A stretch of DNA of 64,000 bases from Antarcticirhabdus aurantiaca. GTDB lineage: Bacteria; Pseudomonadota; Alphaproteobacteria; Rhizobiales; Rhizobiaceae. The stretch is from NCBI RefSeq assembly GCF_009765365.1, contig NZ_VTOM01000018.1, positions 62,001-126,000 on the forward strand, in the 5' to 3' direction. The notes beneath the pieces were generated by a model. It had not been told where the DNA came from. It worked only from the letters and a program-made list of their open reading frames with translations, and did no database searches. The first letter of the stretch is position 1. Every line of letters starts with the position of its first letter. The position numbers were made by a program, and so were the translations under genes. This document shows, piece by piece, positions 42,980 through 52,600 of this stretch.

Positions 42980-43652
42980 CTGTGTCGGTCCTCCCGAGAT
43001 CCGGTCCAGCTTCTCGCCGCAGCGCGGGATTCGCGCCCTCCACGCGGCGAAGCGGGGCAAGCCGAGTTGAGCGAGGCGCGCGCAACCTGTCAAGGCAACG
43101 GTGGCTCGGCATCGCCGCATCCGCCCAGCCATCGGCGCAGCCGCGCGACGGCGAGGTGGCGGTTGAGGTCGTAGCGCGGGTCGCGACTGCGCCCGAGCCG
43201 CGACAGGCGCTGTCCTTCCAGCTCGGCCCGCGCGGCGAGGCGCCGGCGCGCGTCCTCCGGCAGGACGGCGGGCGCCGCGGCGCCTCGCAGCCGGGCTGCC
43301 AGCACCGGGGCGAGACCGAGGCGAAGCGCCGTGAAGGCGAGGTTGCTGCCGTCCTCCGCGCGAAAGGCGCGAATGCGACGGCGAGAGGCGGGCGGCCAGG
43401 AGCGGCCGTGCGTGGAAAAGTCGTGGGGTTGCAAAAGCTTCGGCTCCCGAGAGTGGCGGGGCGAAGCATCGGCGAGGCGGGGCGGGCGGTGGACATCTGC
43501 GCCTGCGCGCGGCAGGATCGCCTCGCGTTCCGGTGGTGTTCGGCACCCGTTGCCTCCCATGATCCACCGGAAAGTGAAAGGAAAGTTTTCCTACGACGGG
43601 TTGAGAATATTATCCTCGGTGGCCGACTCAGTCCCCGAAGGAGGCTTCTCCC
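42980..43652. other. Divergent upstream region between the liv operon and the DnaA-domain gene
   Basis: These 673 bases carry a minus-strand frame of 156 residues (43090-43560) whose last 80 residues are Arg/Ala/Leu-rich; it has no ribosome site and I could not match it to a family, so it stays unproven. The liv promoter should lie at 42990-43080. A less GC-rich patch at 43570-43615, with an AGGAAA-G-TTTTCCT palindrome (about 43579-43592) and TATTAT (43608-43613), probably holds the promoter of the plus-strand gene at 43653. Confidence 0.4.
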
Positions 43653-44078
43653 GTGCCGCATCCCGCATCCCAAGCCGCCGGTTTTCGTGGCCGGCCCGAA
43701 CCGCCGGCCCGGTCTGGCCGCTCGCCCGACCCTGCGGCGCGGGTGCGCTGCGACGTCGCGGCGGAGCTCGCCGGGGCGTTTCTCGGCGTGCCGGTGGAGA
43801 AGATCCGGCATCCTCGCCGTCAGCGCGCGGCGATCTGCCGGGCGCGGCACGTCGCCATGTACATCGCCAACGTGTCCTTCCGCGTCAGCCTGACGGCGAT
43901 GGCGGCGGAGTTCGGGCGCGACCGGTCGAGCTGCTCGCACGCGGTGGGGCGGATCGAGGACGGACGCGACGACCCGGCGCTCGATGCGCTTCTGGAACGG
44001 CTGGACGGGCTGACGAGCGTCCTCGACGCGGCGCTGCCGCCCTTGCGCGAAACGAGCGACGGGGAGCATCGGCGATGA
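43653..44078 (+). CDS. DnaA domain-IV-like helix-turn-helix protein
   Basis: The product has 141 residues from GTG 43653, preceded by AAGGAGG with an 8-base spacer. Residues 60-103 match the DNA-binding domain IV of DnaA: AICRARHVAMYIANVSFRVS, then AAEFGRDRSSCSHAVGRIED, where DnaA has the GRDHTTVxHA signature. The AAA+ domain and the rest of DnaA are absent. It could bind DnaA-box-like sites or be a plain transcription regulator. Its stop overlaps the ATG of the DUF6456 gene, so the pair is co-translated. Confidence 0.78.
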   Translation: MPHPASQAAGFRGRPEPPARSGRSPDPAARVRCDVAAELAGAFLGVPVEKIRHPRRQRAAICRARHVAMYIANVSFRVSLTAMAAEFGRDRSSCSHAVGRIEDGRDDPALDALLERLDGLTSVLDAALPPLRETSDGEHRR

Positions 44079-44572
44079 GCGGCGGGCCGGGATTCGACGA
44101 GGCGGAATCGCCGCTGGCGCGGCTGGCGAGCCGAAAGGGCAAGGGCGGCGAGCCCTTTCTGGCCGAGGCGGAGGCGATGGCGGGCGAGCGGCTGCGCGCC
44201 GACTTCACCCGCGGCAGCCTGATGCCCTCGGTCACGCAGCGCTGGGACGGCCCGCCGCGGGCCGGGCGCCAAGCCGCCGGCGCCGGAGACCTCGGCGATT
44301 CGGCGCTCGACGCGCGGGCGCGGGTGAACGCGGCGGCGGAGGCGGTGGGGCCGGAGCTGTTCGGTCTCCTCCTCGACGTCTGCTGCTTCCTCAAAGGGCT
44401 GGAAACGGTGGAACGCGAGCGGCAATGGCCGGCGCGCTCGGCCAAGGTGGCGCTGAAGGCAGGGCTCGGGATCCTGTCTCGGCACTACGGCTTCGCGAGC
44501 CGGGCGGCGGCCGACGACGGCCGCATCCGCCGCTGGGCGGCGCCGGACGCGAAGCCGCGGGTCGGCGGATAG
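44075..44572 (+). CDS. DUF6456-type protein
   Basis: The product has 165 residues from ATG 44075 (ATGA overlap with the preceding gene). The C-terminal half, DARARVNAAAEAVGPELFGL, CCFLKGLETVERERQWPARS and AKVALKAGLGILSRHYG, matches a conserved alphaproteobacterial domain of unknown function (DUF6456 as I recall), often found fused or adjacent to HTH domains. The fixed link with the DnaA-domain-IV gene suggests one functional unit split into two proteins. Molecular role unknown. Confidence 0.7.
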   Translation: MSGGPGFDEAESPLARLASRKGKGGEPFLAEAEAMAGERLRADFTRGSLMPSVTQRWDGPPRAGRQAAGAGDLGDSALDARARVNAAAEAVGPELFGLLLDVCCFLKGLETVERERQWPARSAKVALKAGLGILSRHYGFASRAAADDGRIRRWAAPDAKPRVGG

Positions 44573-44616
44573 GCCGTAGCGAAGAAGCGGGCGGTGCAGG
44601 CGCCGCCCGAAGCGCG

Positions 44617-45471
44617 TCAGTTCTTCATCACCACGCAGGAGCCGCCGGCGCCGCGGAGCTTGGCGCAGAGGGCGTTGGCCTCGCCGCGCGTGTCGGCGCC
44701 GACGCGCACGGCGACGATGCGGCGGGGGCCGGAGATCGGGCGCACGCGCATGACGATCGGGTCGATGCCGGCCAGAACGCCGGTGTATTCGCTCTGGAGG
44801 CGCCGATACATCTTGAGGGCGATCGCCTCGTTGGGGTGGCCCGCCACCTGGACGCCCCAGGGGCGCATCGGCGCGGTCTCGGCGATGGCGAAGACCGAGC
44901 GCGTCGGCATGATCGGCAGGCGGCGGCAGGCGGCGGAAAAGTCGAGCTTGGCGTCGAGCGGCTTCGCCTCGACCTCGCGGCCGTCTTCGAGGAACCAGTC
45001 GGCGGTCTGGGCGGTGATCGAGAGGACGTAGTTCTCGGTCTCGTAGGGCAGGCTGCCGCCGCCGTTCGCCTTCCAGCGCTTCACCCGGTTGATGCCGCCA
45101 TTGTAGGCGGCGGCGGCCAAGCCCCAATTGCCGAGCTCGGCCTTGAGGTCGCGCAGGTACATGGCGGAATGCCGGAGCGCCTCGGCCTTGTCGTAAGGGT
45201 CGGAAAGGCCGCGCTCCTTGGCGGTGTAGGGCATGAACTGCGCGATGCCCTGCGCGCCGACGGGCGAGAGCGCCTTCTCGTCGAAGCGGCTTTCCTTCCA
45301 GATCAGGCGCGCGAAGAAGTCCGGCGACATGCCGGCGGCGTCGGCCTGTTCCGCGATGATGTCGCAGATCTCGCCGACGCGCGGATCGGTCTTCTGCGGC
45401 TCCTCGCCCCGCGCGGACGGCGCCAGGGCGAGGAGCGCAGCGAGGAGGCCGGCCGCGACGCGGAACCGCAT
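44617..45471 (-). CDS. Lytic murein transglycosylase (SLT family 1)
   Basis: The product has 284 residues. A signal peptide ends near SARGE (residue 22). The catalytic glutamate is Glu60 in WKESRFD; GAQGIAQFMP and AAAYNGGINRVKRW are the other SLT motifs. The C-terminal 40 residues (RRIVAVRVGADTRGEANALC) look like a short SPOR-type peptidoglycan-binding domain. It cleaves the MurNAc-GlcNAc bond to form 1,6-anhydro ends in the periplasm. It lies eight bases downstream of ispG. Confidence 0.88.
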   Translation of the reverse strand: MRFRVAAGLLAALLALAPSARGEEPQKTDPRVGEICDIIAEQADAAGMSPDFFARLIWKESRFDEKALSPVGAQGIAQFMPYTAKERGLSDPYDKAEALRHSAMYLRDLKAELGNWGLAAAAYNGGINRVKRWKANGGGSLPYETENYVLSITAQTADWFLEDGREVEAKPLDAKLDFSAACRRLPIMPTRSVFAIAETAPMRPWGVQVAGHPNEAIALKMYRRLQSEYTGVLAGIDPIVMRVRPISGPRRIVAVRVGADTRGEANALCAKLRGAGGSCVVMKN

Positions 45472-45479
45472 GGGAGCCC

Positions 45480-46790
45480 TTATTCCGCCGCAGCGGCGGG
45501 CGAGGAGGCGGCGGCTGGCGCGCCCGCGCCGAAGCGCCGCTCGATGTAGTCGGCGACCATGAGCTGGAAGTCGGCGGCGATGGCCGGGCCGCGGAGCGTG
45601 GCGACCTTCTTGCCGTCGACGAAGACGGGCGCCGCAGGGCTCTCGCCCGTTCCGGGCAGCGAGATGCCGATGTCGGCGTGCTTGGATTCGCCGGGACCGT
45701 TGACGATGCAGCCCATCACGGCGACCGACAGCGCCTCGACGCCCGGATACTTCTCGCGCCAGACCGGCATGTTGATGCGGATGTCGTTCTGGATCGTTTC
45801 GGCGAGTTCCTGGAACACCGTCGAGGTCGTGCGCCCGCACCCCGGGCAGGCGGCGACGACGGGCACGAACTGGCGGAAGCCCATGGTCTGGAGCAGCTCC
45901 TGCGCGACCTGGACCTCCCGCGTCCGGTCGCCGCCGGGCTCGGGGGTCAGCGAAACGCGGATCGTGTCGCCGATGCCTTCCTGGAGAAGGATGCCCATGG
46001 CGGCGGACGAGGCGACGATGCCCTTGGTGCCCATGCCGGCCTCGGTCAGGCCGAGATGCAGCGAATGGTTCGAGCGGCGGGCGAGGTCGCGATAAACGGC
46101 GATGAGGTCCTGGACGTTGGAGACCTTGGCCGAGAGGATGATCTTCTCGCGGGCGAGACCCGTTTCCTCGGCGAGTTCGGCCGACATCAGCGCCGACTGG
46201 ATGATCGCCTCGCGCATCACGGCCCGGGCCGAGAGCGGCTCGGGCGAGCGGCTGTTCTCGTCCATCAGGCGGGTCAGCAGGTCCTGGTCGAGCGAGCCCC
46301 AGTTGACGCCGATGCGCACCGGCTTGTCGTATCGGATCGCGGTCTCGACGATCTGGACGAACTGCCGGTCCTTCTTGTCCTTGAAGCCGACGTTTCCGGG
46401 ATTGATGCGGTACTTCGCCAGCGCTTCCGCGCAGGCCGGATGATCGGTGAGGAGCTTGTGGCCGATGTAGTGGAAGTCGCCGACGAGCGGCACCGTGACC
46501 CCGAGGCGGTCGAGGCGCTCGCGCACCTTCGGGACCGCCGCCGCCGATTCGTCGCGGTCGACCGTGATGCGCACGATCTCCGAGCCGGCTCTTGCGAGGG
46601 CCGCGACCTGCGCGACCGTTCCGTCGACGTCGGCCGTGTCGGTGTTGGTCATGGACTGGACGACGACCGGCGCCGGCCCGCCGACGAGAACGCCGCCGAC
46701 GTCGACCCCGACCGAGAGCCGCCGCGGCAGCGGGTCGGCGAGAACCGGGGGAAGGCAACCCTCGTCCGGCATGGTCTGGTGGATGGTCAT
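45480..46790 (-). CDS. ispG: 4-hydroxy-3-methylbut-2-en-1-yl diphosphate synthase (flavodoxin)
   Basis: The product has 436 residues. [20 protein letters not shown] at the N-terminus and [20 protein letters not shown] and [20 protein letters not shown] at the C-terminus are diagnostic; the latter two supply the cysteines of the [4Fe-4S] cluster. It reduces the cyclic diphosphate MEcPP to HMBPP in the MEP isoprenoid pathway. It uses the bacterial two-domain form (TIM barrel and cluster domain). An Ala/Pro-rich tail of about 20 residues ends the protein. Confidence 0.96.
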   Translation of the reverse strand: MTIHQTMPDEGCLPPVLADPLPRRLSVGVDVGGVLVGGPAPVVVQSMTNTDTADVDGTVAQVAALARAGSEIVRITVDRDESAAAVPKVRERLDRLGVTVPLVGDFHYIGHKLLTDHPACAEALAKYRINPGNVGFKDKKDRQFVQIVETAIRYDKPVRIGVNWGSLDQDLLTRLMDENSRSPEPLSARAVMREAIIQSALMSAELAEETGLAREKIILSAKVSNVQDLIAVYRDLARRSNHSLHLGLTEAGMGTKGIVASSAAMGILLQEGIGDTIRVSLTPEPGGDRTREVQVAQELLQTMGFRQFVPVVAACPGCGRTTSTVFQELAETIQNDIRINMPVWREKYPGVEALSVAVMGCIVNGPGESKHADIGISLPGTGESPAAPVFVDGKKVATLRGPAIAADFQLMVADYIERRFGAGAPAAASSPAAAAE

Positions 46791-46885
46791 CGCCCCTCGC
46801 CCTTGTCGCTCGTCGGATCGGAGGTGGCGCCTCCTCCGCCGCTTGTCAATTCGGTCGAAACGGCGCGCCTCCGGCCGCTGCGGTC

Positions 46886-46914
46886 TTGATCGCCGGAACG
46901 GGTATTTCTATGGC
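46886..46914 (+). promoter_or_regulatory. Candidate promoter of the DUF3309 genes
   Basis: TTGATC (46886-46891), a 17-base spacer and TATGGC (46909-46914) precede the first DUF3309 gene by 28 bases. Transcription would leave a very short leader containing the AGGAGGAG ribosome site. Confidence 0.4.
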
Positions 46915-46941
46915 TCTCCTGCTGCAGGAGGAGAAGCCCAC

Positions 46942-47118
46942 GTGTCCGCCGGATTCGCGCCCTACGCCGTGCTGATCGCCTTCCTGGTGCTCGTCGCCGT
47001 CATGCCGATCTGGCCCTGGTCGCGGGGCTTCGGCGCCCGGCCGGCGCTCTCGCTCGGCATCATCTTCACCCTTGTCGCGGTGTTCGCCGCGATCGGCGGC
47101 TTCGACTCGCCGGCTTGA
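46942..47118 (+). CDS. DUF3309-type small membrane protein, divergent copy
   Basis: The product has 58 residues from GTG 46942, with AGGAGGAG (46926-46933) 8 bases upstream. Two hydrophobic helices flank the motif MPIWPWSRGFGARP, a variant of the DUF3309 core (WPYSRSWGY). It is predicted to sit in the inner membrane as a hairpin. Function unknown. It is followed by a closer family member 77 bases downstream. Confidence 0.7.
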   Translation: MSAGFAPYAVLIAFLVLVAVMPIWPWSRGFGARPALSLGIIFTLVAVFAAIGGFDSPA

Positions 47119-47195
47119 CGGCACGTTCCGCCCCGCCCGACCGATCCCCATCACGCCCCTTCAGCCTGCGCCACAACGAACGGATCCCATCCCAC

Positions 47196-47354
47196 ATGAC
47201 CATCAGCGCCATCCTGCTCATCCTCGCGATCGTCGGTCTCATCGCCACGCTTCCGGCCTGGCCGTACTCGCGCAGCTGGGGCTACCTGCACACGGGCATT
47301 CTCGGCCTCGTGATCGTGTTCCTGCTGCTCGCCCACCTCATCGGCTCGTTCTGA
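47196..47354 (+). CDS. DUF3309 family small membrane protein
   Basis: The product has 52 residues from ATG 47196. ISAILLILAIVGLIATLPAW, PYSRSWGYLHTGILGLVIVF and a C-terminal helix form the complete DUF3309 pattern of two membrane helices joined by WPYSRSWGY. Function unknown; relatives occur in many copies in alpha- and gammaproteobacteria. It converges with the MFS gene nine bases away. Confidence 0.8.
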   Translation: MTISAILLILAIVGLIATLPAWPYSRSWGYLHTGILGLVIVFLLLAHLIGSF

Positions 47355-47363
47355 CGAGCCGCC

Positions 47364-48575
47364 TCAGCCGCGGGGCCGGTCGGCCCCGCGCAGGTGCTTC
47401 GAGCCGATGAAGACGACGACGAGCAGCAGCGTCAGGCTCCCGAACACGACGGGATAGCCGAAGTGCCGCGCCGCGAAGCCGATGGCGGAGGGCGCGACGA
47501 GGATGCCCGAATATCCGAAGCAGGTGGCGATCGCGATGCCGACGCCGGGCTTGAGGCCGGGCACGTTGCCCGCCGCCGAGAAGGCGACGGGGACGAGGTT
47601 GGCGAGGCCGACGCCCAGTACCGCGAAACCCGCGATCGCGGACCATTCGTTCGGCGCGAGAGTGACCGTGGCAAGGCCCGCGATGCCCGCGACGAGCGAC
47701 AAGCGGACGGTGCGCACGGCGCCGAGCCGGTCGCGGATGCCGTCGCCGAGAAACCGCAGGATCGCCATGGTCGCCGAGAAGGCGGCGAAGGCCCAGCCCG
47801 AGACCTGGACGTCGGCTTCGAAGGCCCGCACGAGGTATTCCGCGCTCCAGTCGATCGCCGCGCCCTCGGGGATCATCGAGAAGAGCGCGAGGACGCCGAT
47901 GCCGACGGCCGCGAGCACCGGCGCGCGGTCGCGCCGCAGCGCCTGACGCAGGCCCGCGAGGCCGCCGGAGCCGGGCTCGACGGGCGCGGAGGCCGCCTCC
48001 GGCGCGTCACGCAGCATGAAGGCCGCGACGGGCACGAGGAACAGGAGCACCGCGGCCGCGACGACCAGCGAATGGCCGAGCGGCCCGAGGGCGGCGATCA
48101 GCGGGCCGCCGAGCCCCGCGCCGACGAAGCCGCCGACCGACCAGAACCCGTGCGCCGAGGACATGATCGCCCGGTCCATGCCGCGCTCGACCGCGACGGC
48201 GTTGGCGTTCATCGCGACGTCCATGCCGCCGACCATCGCGCCGAAGAACAAGGCGGCGGGGAAGGCGAAGGCGAGGTTGCCGGTCAGCACCATCAGCGGC
48301 AGCGCCGGGGCGAGGAGCACCTGGAGGAGGATCACCGGCGCGCGCGAGCCGCCGCGCGACACCGCAGCCCCGACCAGCGGCATGGCGATCAGCGAGCCGA
48401 TGCCGAAGGCGAGGATCACGAGGCCGAGCGTCGGCTCGTCGATGCCGAGCCGGCTCCTCAGGATCGGAATCTGCGGCGCCCAGCCGCCGATCACGAAGCC
48501 GTTGGCGAAGAAGGCGGCGGATACCGCGACCCGGCTCGAGGGAAAGGACGGGCTGATGGTGGACGCGAGAGCCAT
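47364..48575 (-). CDS. MFS transporter
   Basis: The product has 403 residues and about twelve membrane segments. FFANGFVIGGWAPQIPILRS opens it, and GSLIAMPLVGAAVSRGGSRAP is the conserved loop between helices 2 and 3. The pattern SSAHGFWSVGGFVGAGLGGP is seen in the FucP/YbjJ-like branch. Substrate unknown; the neighbouring DeoR regulator makes a sugar or nucleoside likely. It is 75 bases downstream of the regulator gene on the same strand. Confidence 0.85.
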   Translation of the reverse strand: MALASTISPSFPSSRVAVSAAFFANGFVIGGWAPQIPILRSRLGIDEPTLGLVILAFGIGSLIAMPLVGAAVSRGGSRAPVILLQVLLAPALPLMVLTGNLAFAFPAALFFGAMVGGMDVAMNANAVAVERGMDRAIMSSAHGFWSVGGFVGAGLGGPLIAALGPLGHSLVVAAAVLLFLVPVAAFMLRDAPEAASAPVEPGSGGLAGLRQALRRDRAPVLAAVGIGVLALFSMIPEGAAIDWSAEYLVRAFEADVQVSGWAFAAFSATMAILRFLGDGIRDRLGAVRTVRLSLVAGIAGLATVTLAPNEWSAIAGFAVLGVGLANLVPVAFSAAGNVPGLKPGVGIAIATCFGYSGILVAPSAIGFAARHFGYPVVFGSLTLLLVVVFIGSKHLRGADRPRG

Positions 48576-48650
48576 GGGCCTCGGCCTCCTCTTGCTGCGA
48601 TGGAGCGGGAAAATCGGCGGTTCGGGCCGGACGGTCGGAGCCGAGCGGCG

Positions 48651-49439
48651 TCAGGCGGCGGGAAAGGGCACGCGGGTGACCGTCGTTCCGTTCGCCTCGA
48701 AGCGCGACAGGACGTCGTCGTCGGCGGCCGACGGGGTCACGAGGTGGCCGAGCCGGCCGGCGGGCAGGACCACGAAGGGCGCGCCGAGGCCGAGCTTCTC
48801 GGCGCTCGCCACCACCATGACGGTGCGCGCGGTTCCCGCCACGCAGCGCTTGATCTCCGCGTCCTCGAAGGAGAAGGCGGTGATGCCGGCGAGCGGGTCC
48901 GCCCCGCAGGCGCCGAGGATCATGATGTCCGGCCGCAGGCCCTGCAGCTCGATCAGCGTCTTGGCGCCGAGGCACGCGCCCGTCTCGCGATCGAGACGGC
49001 CGCCGAGGAGGATGGTTTCCGTCGCCTCGCCCGTCGCGACGGCAACGGCGACGGCCGGCGAATGGGTGACCACGGTGAAGCGCTCGCCGCGCCGGGCGAG
49101 GCTCTCGGCGACGGCGACGTTGGTGGAGCCGGCGTCGATGAAGACGGTGGAGCCGGGCGGCACGAGCGCCGCCGCCGCTTCGCCCAGCGCCGCCTTCAGG
49201 CTGCGATCCACATCGCGCCGCTCCGCGAAGGGATGCTGCGGGGGCGGGGGCATGATCGGCAGAGCGCCGCCGTAGACGCGGGCGCAGCGGCCGGCGGCGG
49301 CGAGCTCGCGCAGGTCGCGGCGGATGGTGTCTTCCGACACGGCGAACTCGCGGGCGAGCGCACCGGCGACGACCTTGCCCTCGCGGCCCAGCCGCTCGCA
49401 GATGATCGCCTGGCGCTCCTGCGACAACATTTCGGGCAT
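48651..49439 (-). CDS. DeoR-family transcription regulator
   Basis: The product has 262 residues from ATG 49437-49439, which has GGGAG upstream; the ATG at 49464-49466 lacks a ribosome site. The N-terminal winged HTH is ERQAIICERLGREGKVVAGA with SEDTIRRDLREL. The effector domain DAGSTNVAVAESLARRGERF, ILLGGRLDRETGACLGAKTL and GITAFSFEDAEIKR is the phospho-sugar-binding type. It probably represses itself and the MFS gene until a sugar phosphate binds. Confidence 0.9.
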   Translation of the reverse strand: MPEMLSQERQAIICERLGREGKVVAGALAREFAVSEDTIRRDLRELAAAGRCARVYGGALPIMPPPPQHPFAERRDVDRSLKAALGEAAAALVPPGSTVFIDAGSTNVAVAESLARRGERFTVVTHSPAVAVAVATGEATETILLGGRLDRETGACLGAKTLIELQGLRPDIMILGACGADPLAGITAFSFEDAEIKRCVAGTARTVMVVASAEKLGLGAPFVVLPAGRLGHLVTPSAADDDVLSRFEANGTTVTRVPFPAA

Positions 49440-49454
49440 GCGGATCTCCCATCC

Positions 49455-49470
49455 GTGCAAGTTCATGCAC
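49455..49470. promoter_or_regulatory. Candidate operator upstream of the DeoR gene
   Basis: GTGCA-agttca-TGCAC forms a 5-bp inverted repeat 16-31 bases before the regulator start. GTTTACG lies just beyond it. It fits an autoregulatory site, but the arms are short. Confidence 0.35.
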
Positions 49471-49552
49471 GTTTACGCGTGTTTCATGACCGTGGCAAGA
49501 CGGAACTTGCCGCGCAGGGCATGCGGATCCGCCTGTCCGGTCGTGGAACGCG

Positions 49553-49588
49553 AAAAAGCCCGGCGGATCGCGGTCCCGCCGGGTTTTT
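49553..49588 (-). terminator. Intrinsic terminator of pyc
   Basis: CCCGGCGG (49559-49566) pairs with CCGCCGGG (49576-49583), flanked by A5 and T5, so it gives a run of U in either direction. It lies 21 bases past the pyc stop on the minus strand. Confidence 0.85.
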
Positions 49589-49609
49589 CAAGATGGATGG
49601 TGCGGCCCG

Positions 49610-52600
49610 TCAGACGGCGAAGGTGACGAGGAGGTCCTTGGCGTCGATCTGAGAACCGGCGGAAACGTGCACGCTGGCGATGGTGCCGTCGCGATCGGCG
49701 TGGATGGCCGTCTCCATCTTCATCGCCTCGATCGACAGGAGCACGTCGCCGGTGCGCACGCTCTGGCCGGCCGCCACCGCCAGCGTCGAGACGACGCCCG
49801 GCATCGGCGCGCCGACCTGGGACGCGTTGCCCGGCTCGACCTTCGGGCGCGCCTTGGACGCGCCGCCCGTCGAGCGATCCGGCACCTTGATGCGGCGCGG
49901 CTGGCCGTTCAGCTCGAAGAACACCGTCTTCATGCCCGTGTCGTCGGTCTCGCCGAAGCCGAGGTTGCGCACGACCAGCGTCTTGCCGCGCTCGATCTCG
50001 ACCAGAACCTCCTCCTCCTGCGCGATGCCGTAGAAATAGGCCGGCGTCGGCAGCATGGAGACCGGGCCGTAAAGCTCCTGGGCGGCCGCGAAGTCGGTGA
50101 AGACCTTCGGATACATCAGGAATGCGGCGAACTCCTGGTCGTTCACCTTGCGCCCGACCTTCTCCTCGGCCTTGACGCGCTCGGCACCGAGGTCGGCGGG
50201 CGGGATCAGCGAGCCGGGGCGCACCGTGATCGGCTCCTCGCTCTTCAGCACCTTCCGCTGGATGCCCTCCGGCCAGCCGCCGGGAGGCTGGCCGAGATCG
50301 CCGCGCATCATCGACACGACGGAGTCGGGGAAGGCGATGTCGCGCGCGGGGTTCTCGACCTCGGACACGGTGAGGTCCTGGGAGACCATCATCAGCGCCA
50401 TGTCGCCGACGACCTTGGAGGAGGGCGTCACCTTCACGATGTCGCCGAACATGCGGTTCACGTCGGCATAGGTCTGGGCGACGAGGTGCCAGCGCGTCTC
50501 GAGGCCGAGCGAGCGGGCCTGCTCCTTCAGGTTGGTGAACTGCCCGCCCGGCATCTCGTGGAGATAGACTTCCGAGGCCGGCCCTTTGAGGTCGCTCTCG
50601 AAGGCGGCGTACTGGTTGCGCACGCTTTCCCAGTAGAAGGACAGGCGCCGGATCGCTTCCGGCGACAGGCCGGGGTCGCGCTCGTGACCCTTCAGCGCCT
50701 CCACGATCGAGCCGAGGCAGGGCTGCGAGGTGTTGCCGGAGAAGGCGTCCATCGCCGCGTCGACCGCGTCGACGCCGCTCTCGACCGCCGCGAGGATCGT
50801 CGCCGCCGCGATGCCCGACGTGTCGTGGGTGTGGAAGTGGATCGGCAGGCCCACCTCCTCCTTCAGCGCCTTGAACAGGACGCGGGCGGCGGCGGGCTTC
50901 AGGAGGCCGGCCATGTCCTTGAGGCCCAGGATGTGGGCGCCGGCCGCCTCCATCTCCTTGGCGAGCGCCACGTAGTACTTGAGGTCGTACTTGGAGCGGT
51001 CGGGATCGAGCAGGTCGCCGGTGTAGCAGATGGCGCCCTCGCAGAGCTTGCCCTCCTCGATCACCGCGTCCATCGAGACGCGCATGTTCTCGACCCAGTT
51101 CAAGCAGTCGAAGACACGGAACAGGTCGACGCCGCCGCGCGCCGCCTCGCGCACGAAGAACTTCACGACGTTGTCGGGATAGTTGGCGTAGCCGACGCCG
51201 TTGGAGCCGCGCAGCAGCATCTGGAGGAGGATGTTGGGCACTTGGCTGCGCACCATGGCGAGGCGCTCCCACGGATCCTCGGTGAGGAAGCGCATGGACA
51301 CGTCGAAGGTCGCGCCGCCCCAGCATTCGAGCGAGAAGAGCTCGGGGAGGGCTCTCGCATAGGCATCCGCCGCCGCGACGATGTCGTGCGTGCGCATGCG
51401 GGTGGCGAGCAGCGACTGGTGGCCGTCGCGCATCGTCGTGTCGGTGAGAAGGACGCGGGTCTGCGCCTTCATCCAGTCGGCGAAGCCGCGGGCGCCGAGC
51501 TCGTCGAGCTTCTGCTTCGTGCCCGGCCGGATCGGCAGCGACACGACGGGGGCGTGCGGCGGCGCGTGGTCCTTCGGTGGGCGGGCGCGGTTCTTGGTCT
51601 CGGGATGGCCGTTGACGGTGACGTCGGCAAGGTAGGTGAGGATCTTGGTCGCGCGGTCGCGCCGCTTCACCGCGGCGAAGAGCTCGGGCGTCGTGTCGAT
51701 GAAGCGGGTGGTGTAGGAGTTGTCGCGGAACTTCTCGTGGCCGATGATGGCTTCGAGGAAGGTGAGGTTGGTGGCGACGCCGCGGATGCGGAACTCGCGT
51801 AAGGCCCGGTCCATGCGGGCGATGGCTTCCTCGGGGCTCGGCGCCCAGGCGGTGACCTTCTCGAGCAGCGGGTCGTAGTAGCGGGTGATCACCGCGCCCG
51901 AATAGGCGGTGCCGCCGTCGAGGCGGATGCCGAAGCCGGTGGCGCCGCGATAGGCGGTGATGCGGCCGTAGTCCGGGATGAAGTTGTGCTCGGGGTCTTC
52001 CGTCGTGATGCGGCACTGGAGCGCGTGGCCATTGAGGCGGATCTCGCTCTGGGGCGGCACGCCGCTCTCGGGCGTGCCGATGGCGTGGCCGTCGAGGATG
52101 TGGATCTGCGCCTTGACGATGTCGATGCCGGTGACGACCTCGGTCACCGTGTGCTCGACCTGGATGCGCGGGTTGACCTCGATGAAGTAGAAGGCGCCGG
52201 TGTCGGCGTCCATCAGGAACTCGACCGTGCCCGCCCCGACATAGTTCGTGGCGGCGCAGATCTTTCGCGCGTGGGCGGCGAGTTCGCGGCGCTGGGCGTC
52301 GTCGAGGTAGGGGGCGGGCGCGCGTTCCACGACCTTCTGATTGCGGCGCTGGATGGAGCAGTCGCGCTCGAAGAGGTCGACGACGGTTCCGTGGGTGTCG
52401 CCGAGGATCTGCACCTCGACGTGGCGGGCGCGCTCGACGAGCTTTTCGAGGTAGACCTCGTCCTTGCCGAAGGCGGCCTTGGCCTCGCGCTTGGCTTCCG
52501 TCACCTCGCGGGCGAGGTCCTTGGGCTCGCGGATGGCGCGCATGCCGCGCCCGCCGCCGCCCCAGGACGCCTTGAGCATCAGGGGATAGCCGATCTCGGC

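Noticed and set aside
43090-43560. 156-residue minus-strand frame upstream of the liv binding protein
   Set aside because: Arg/Ala-rich without a recognisable domain or ribosome site; kept only as a note in the intergenic entry.
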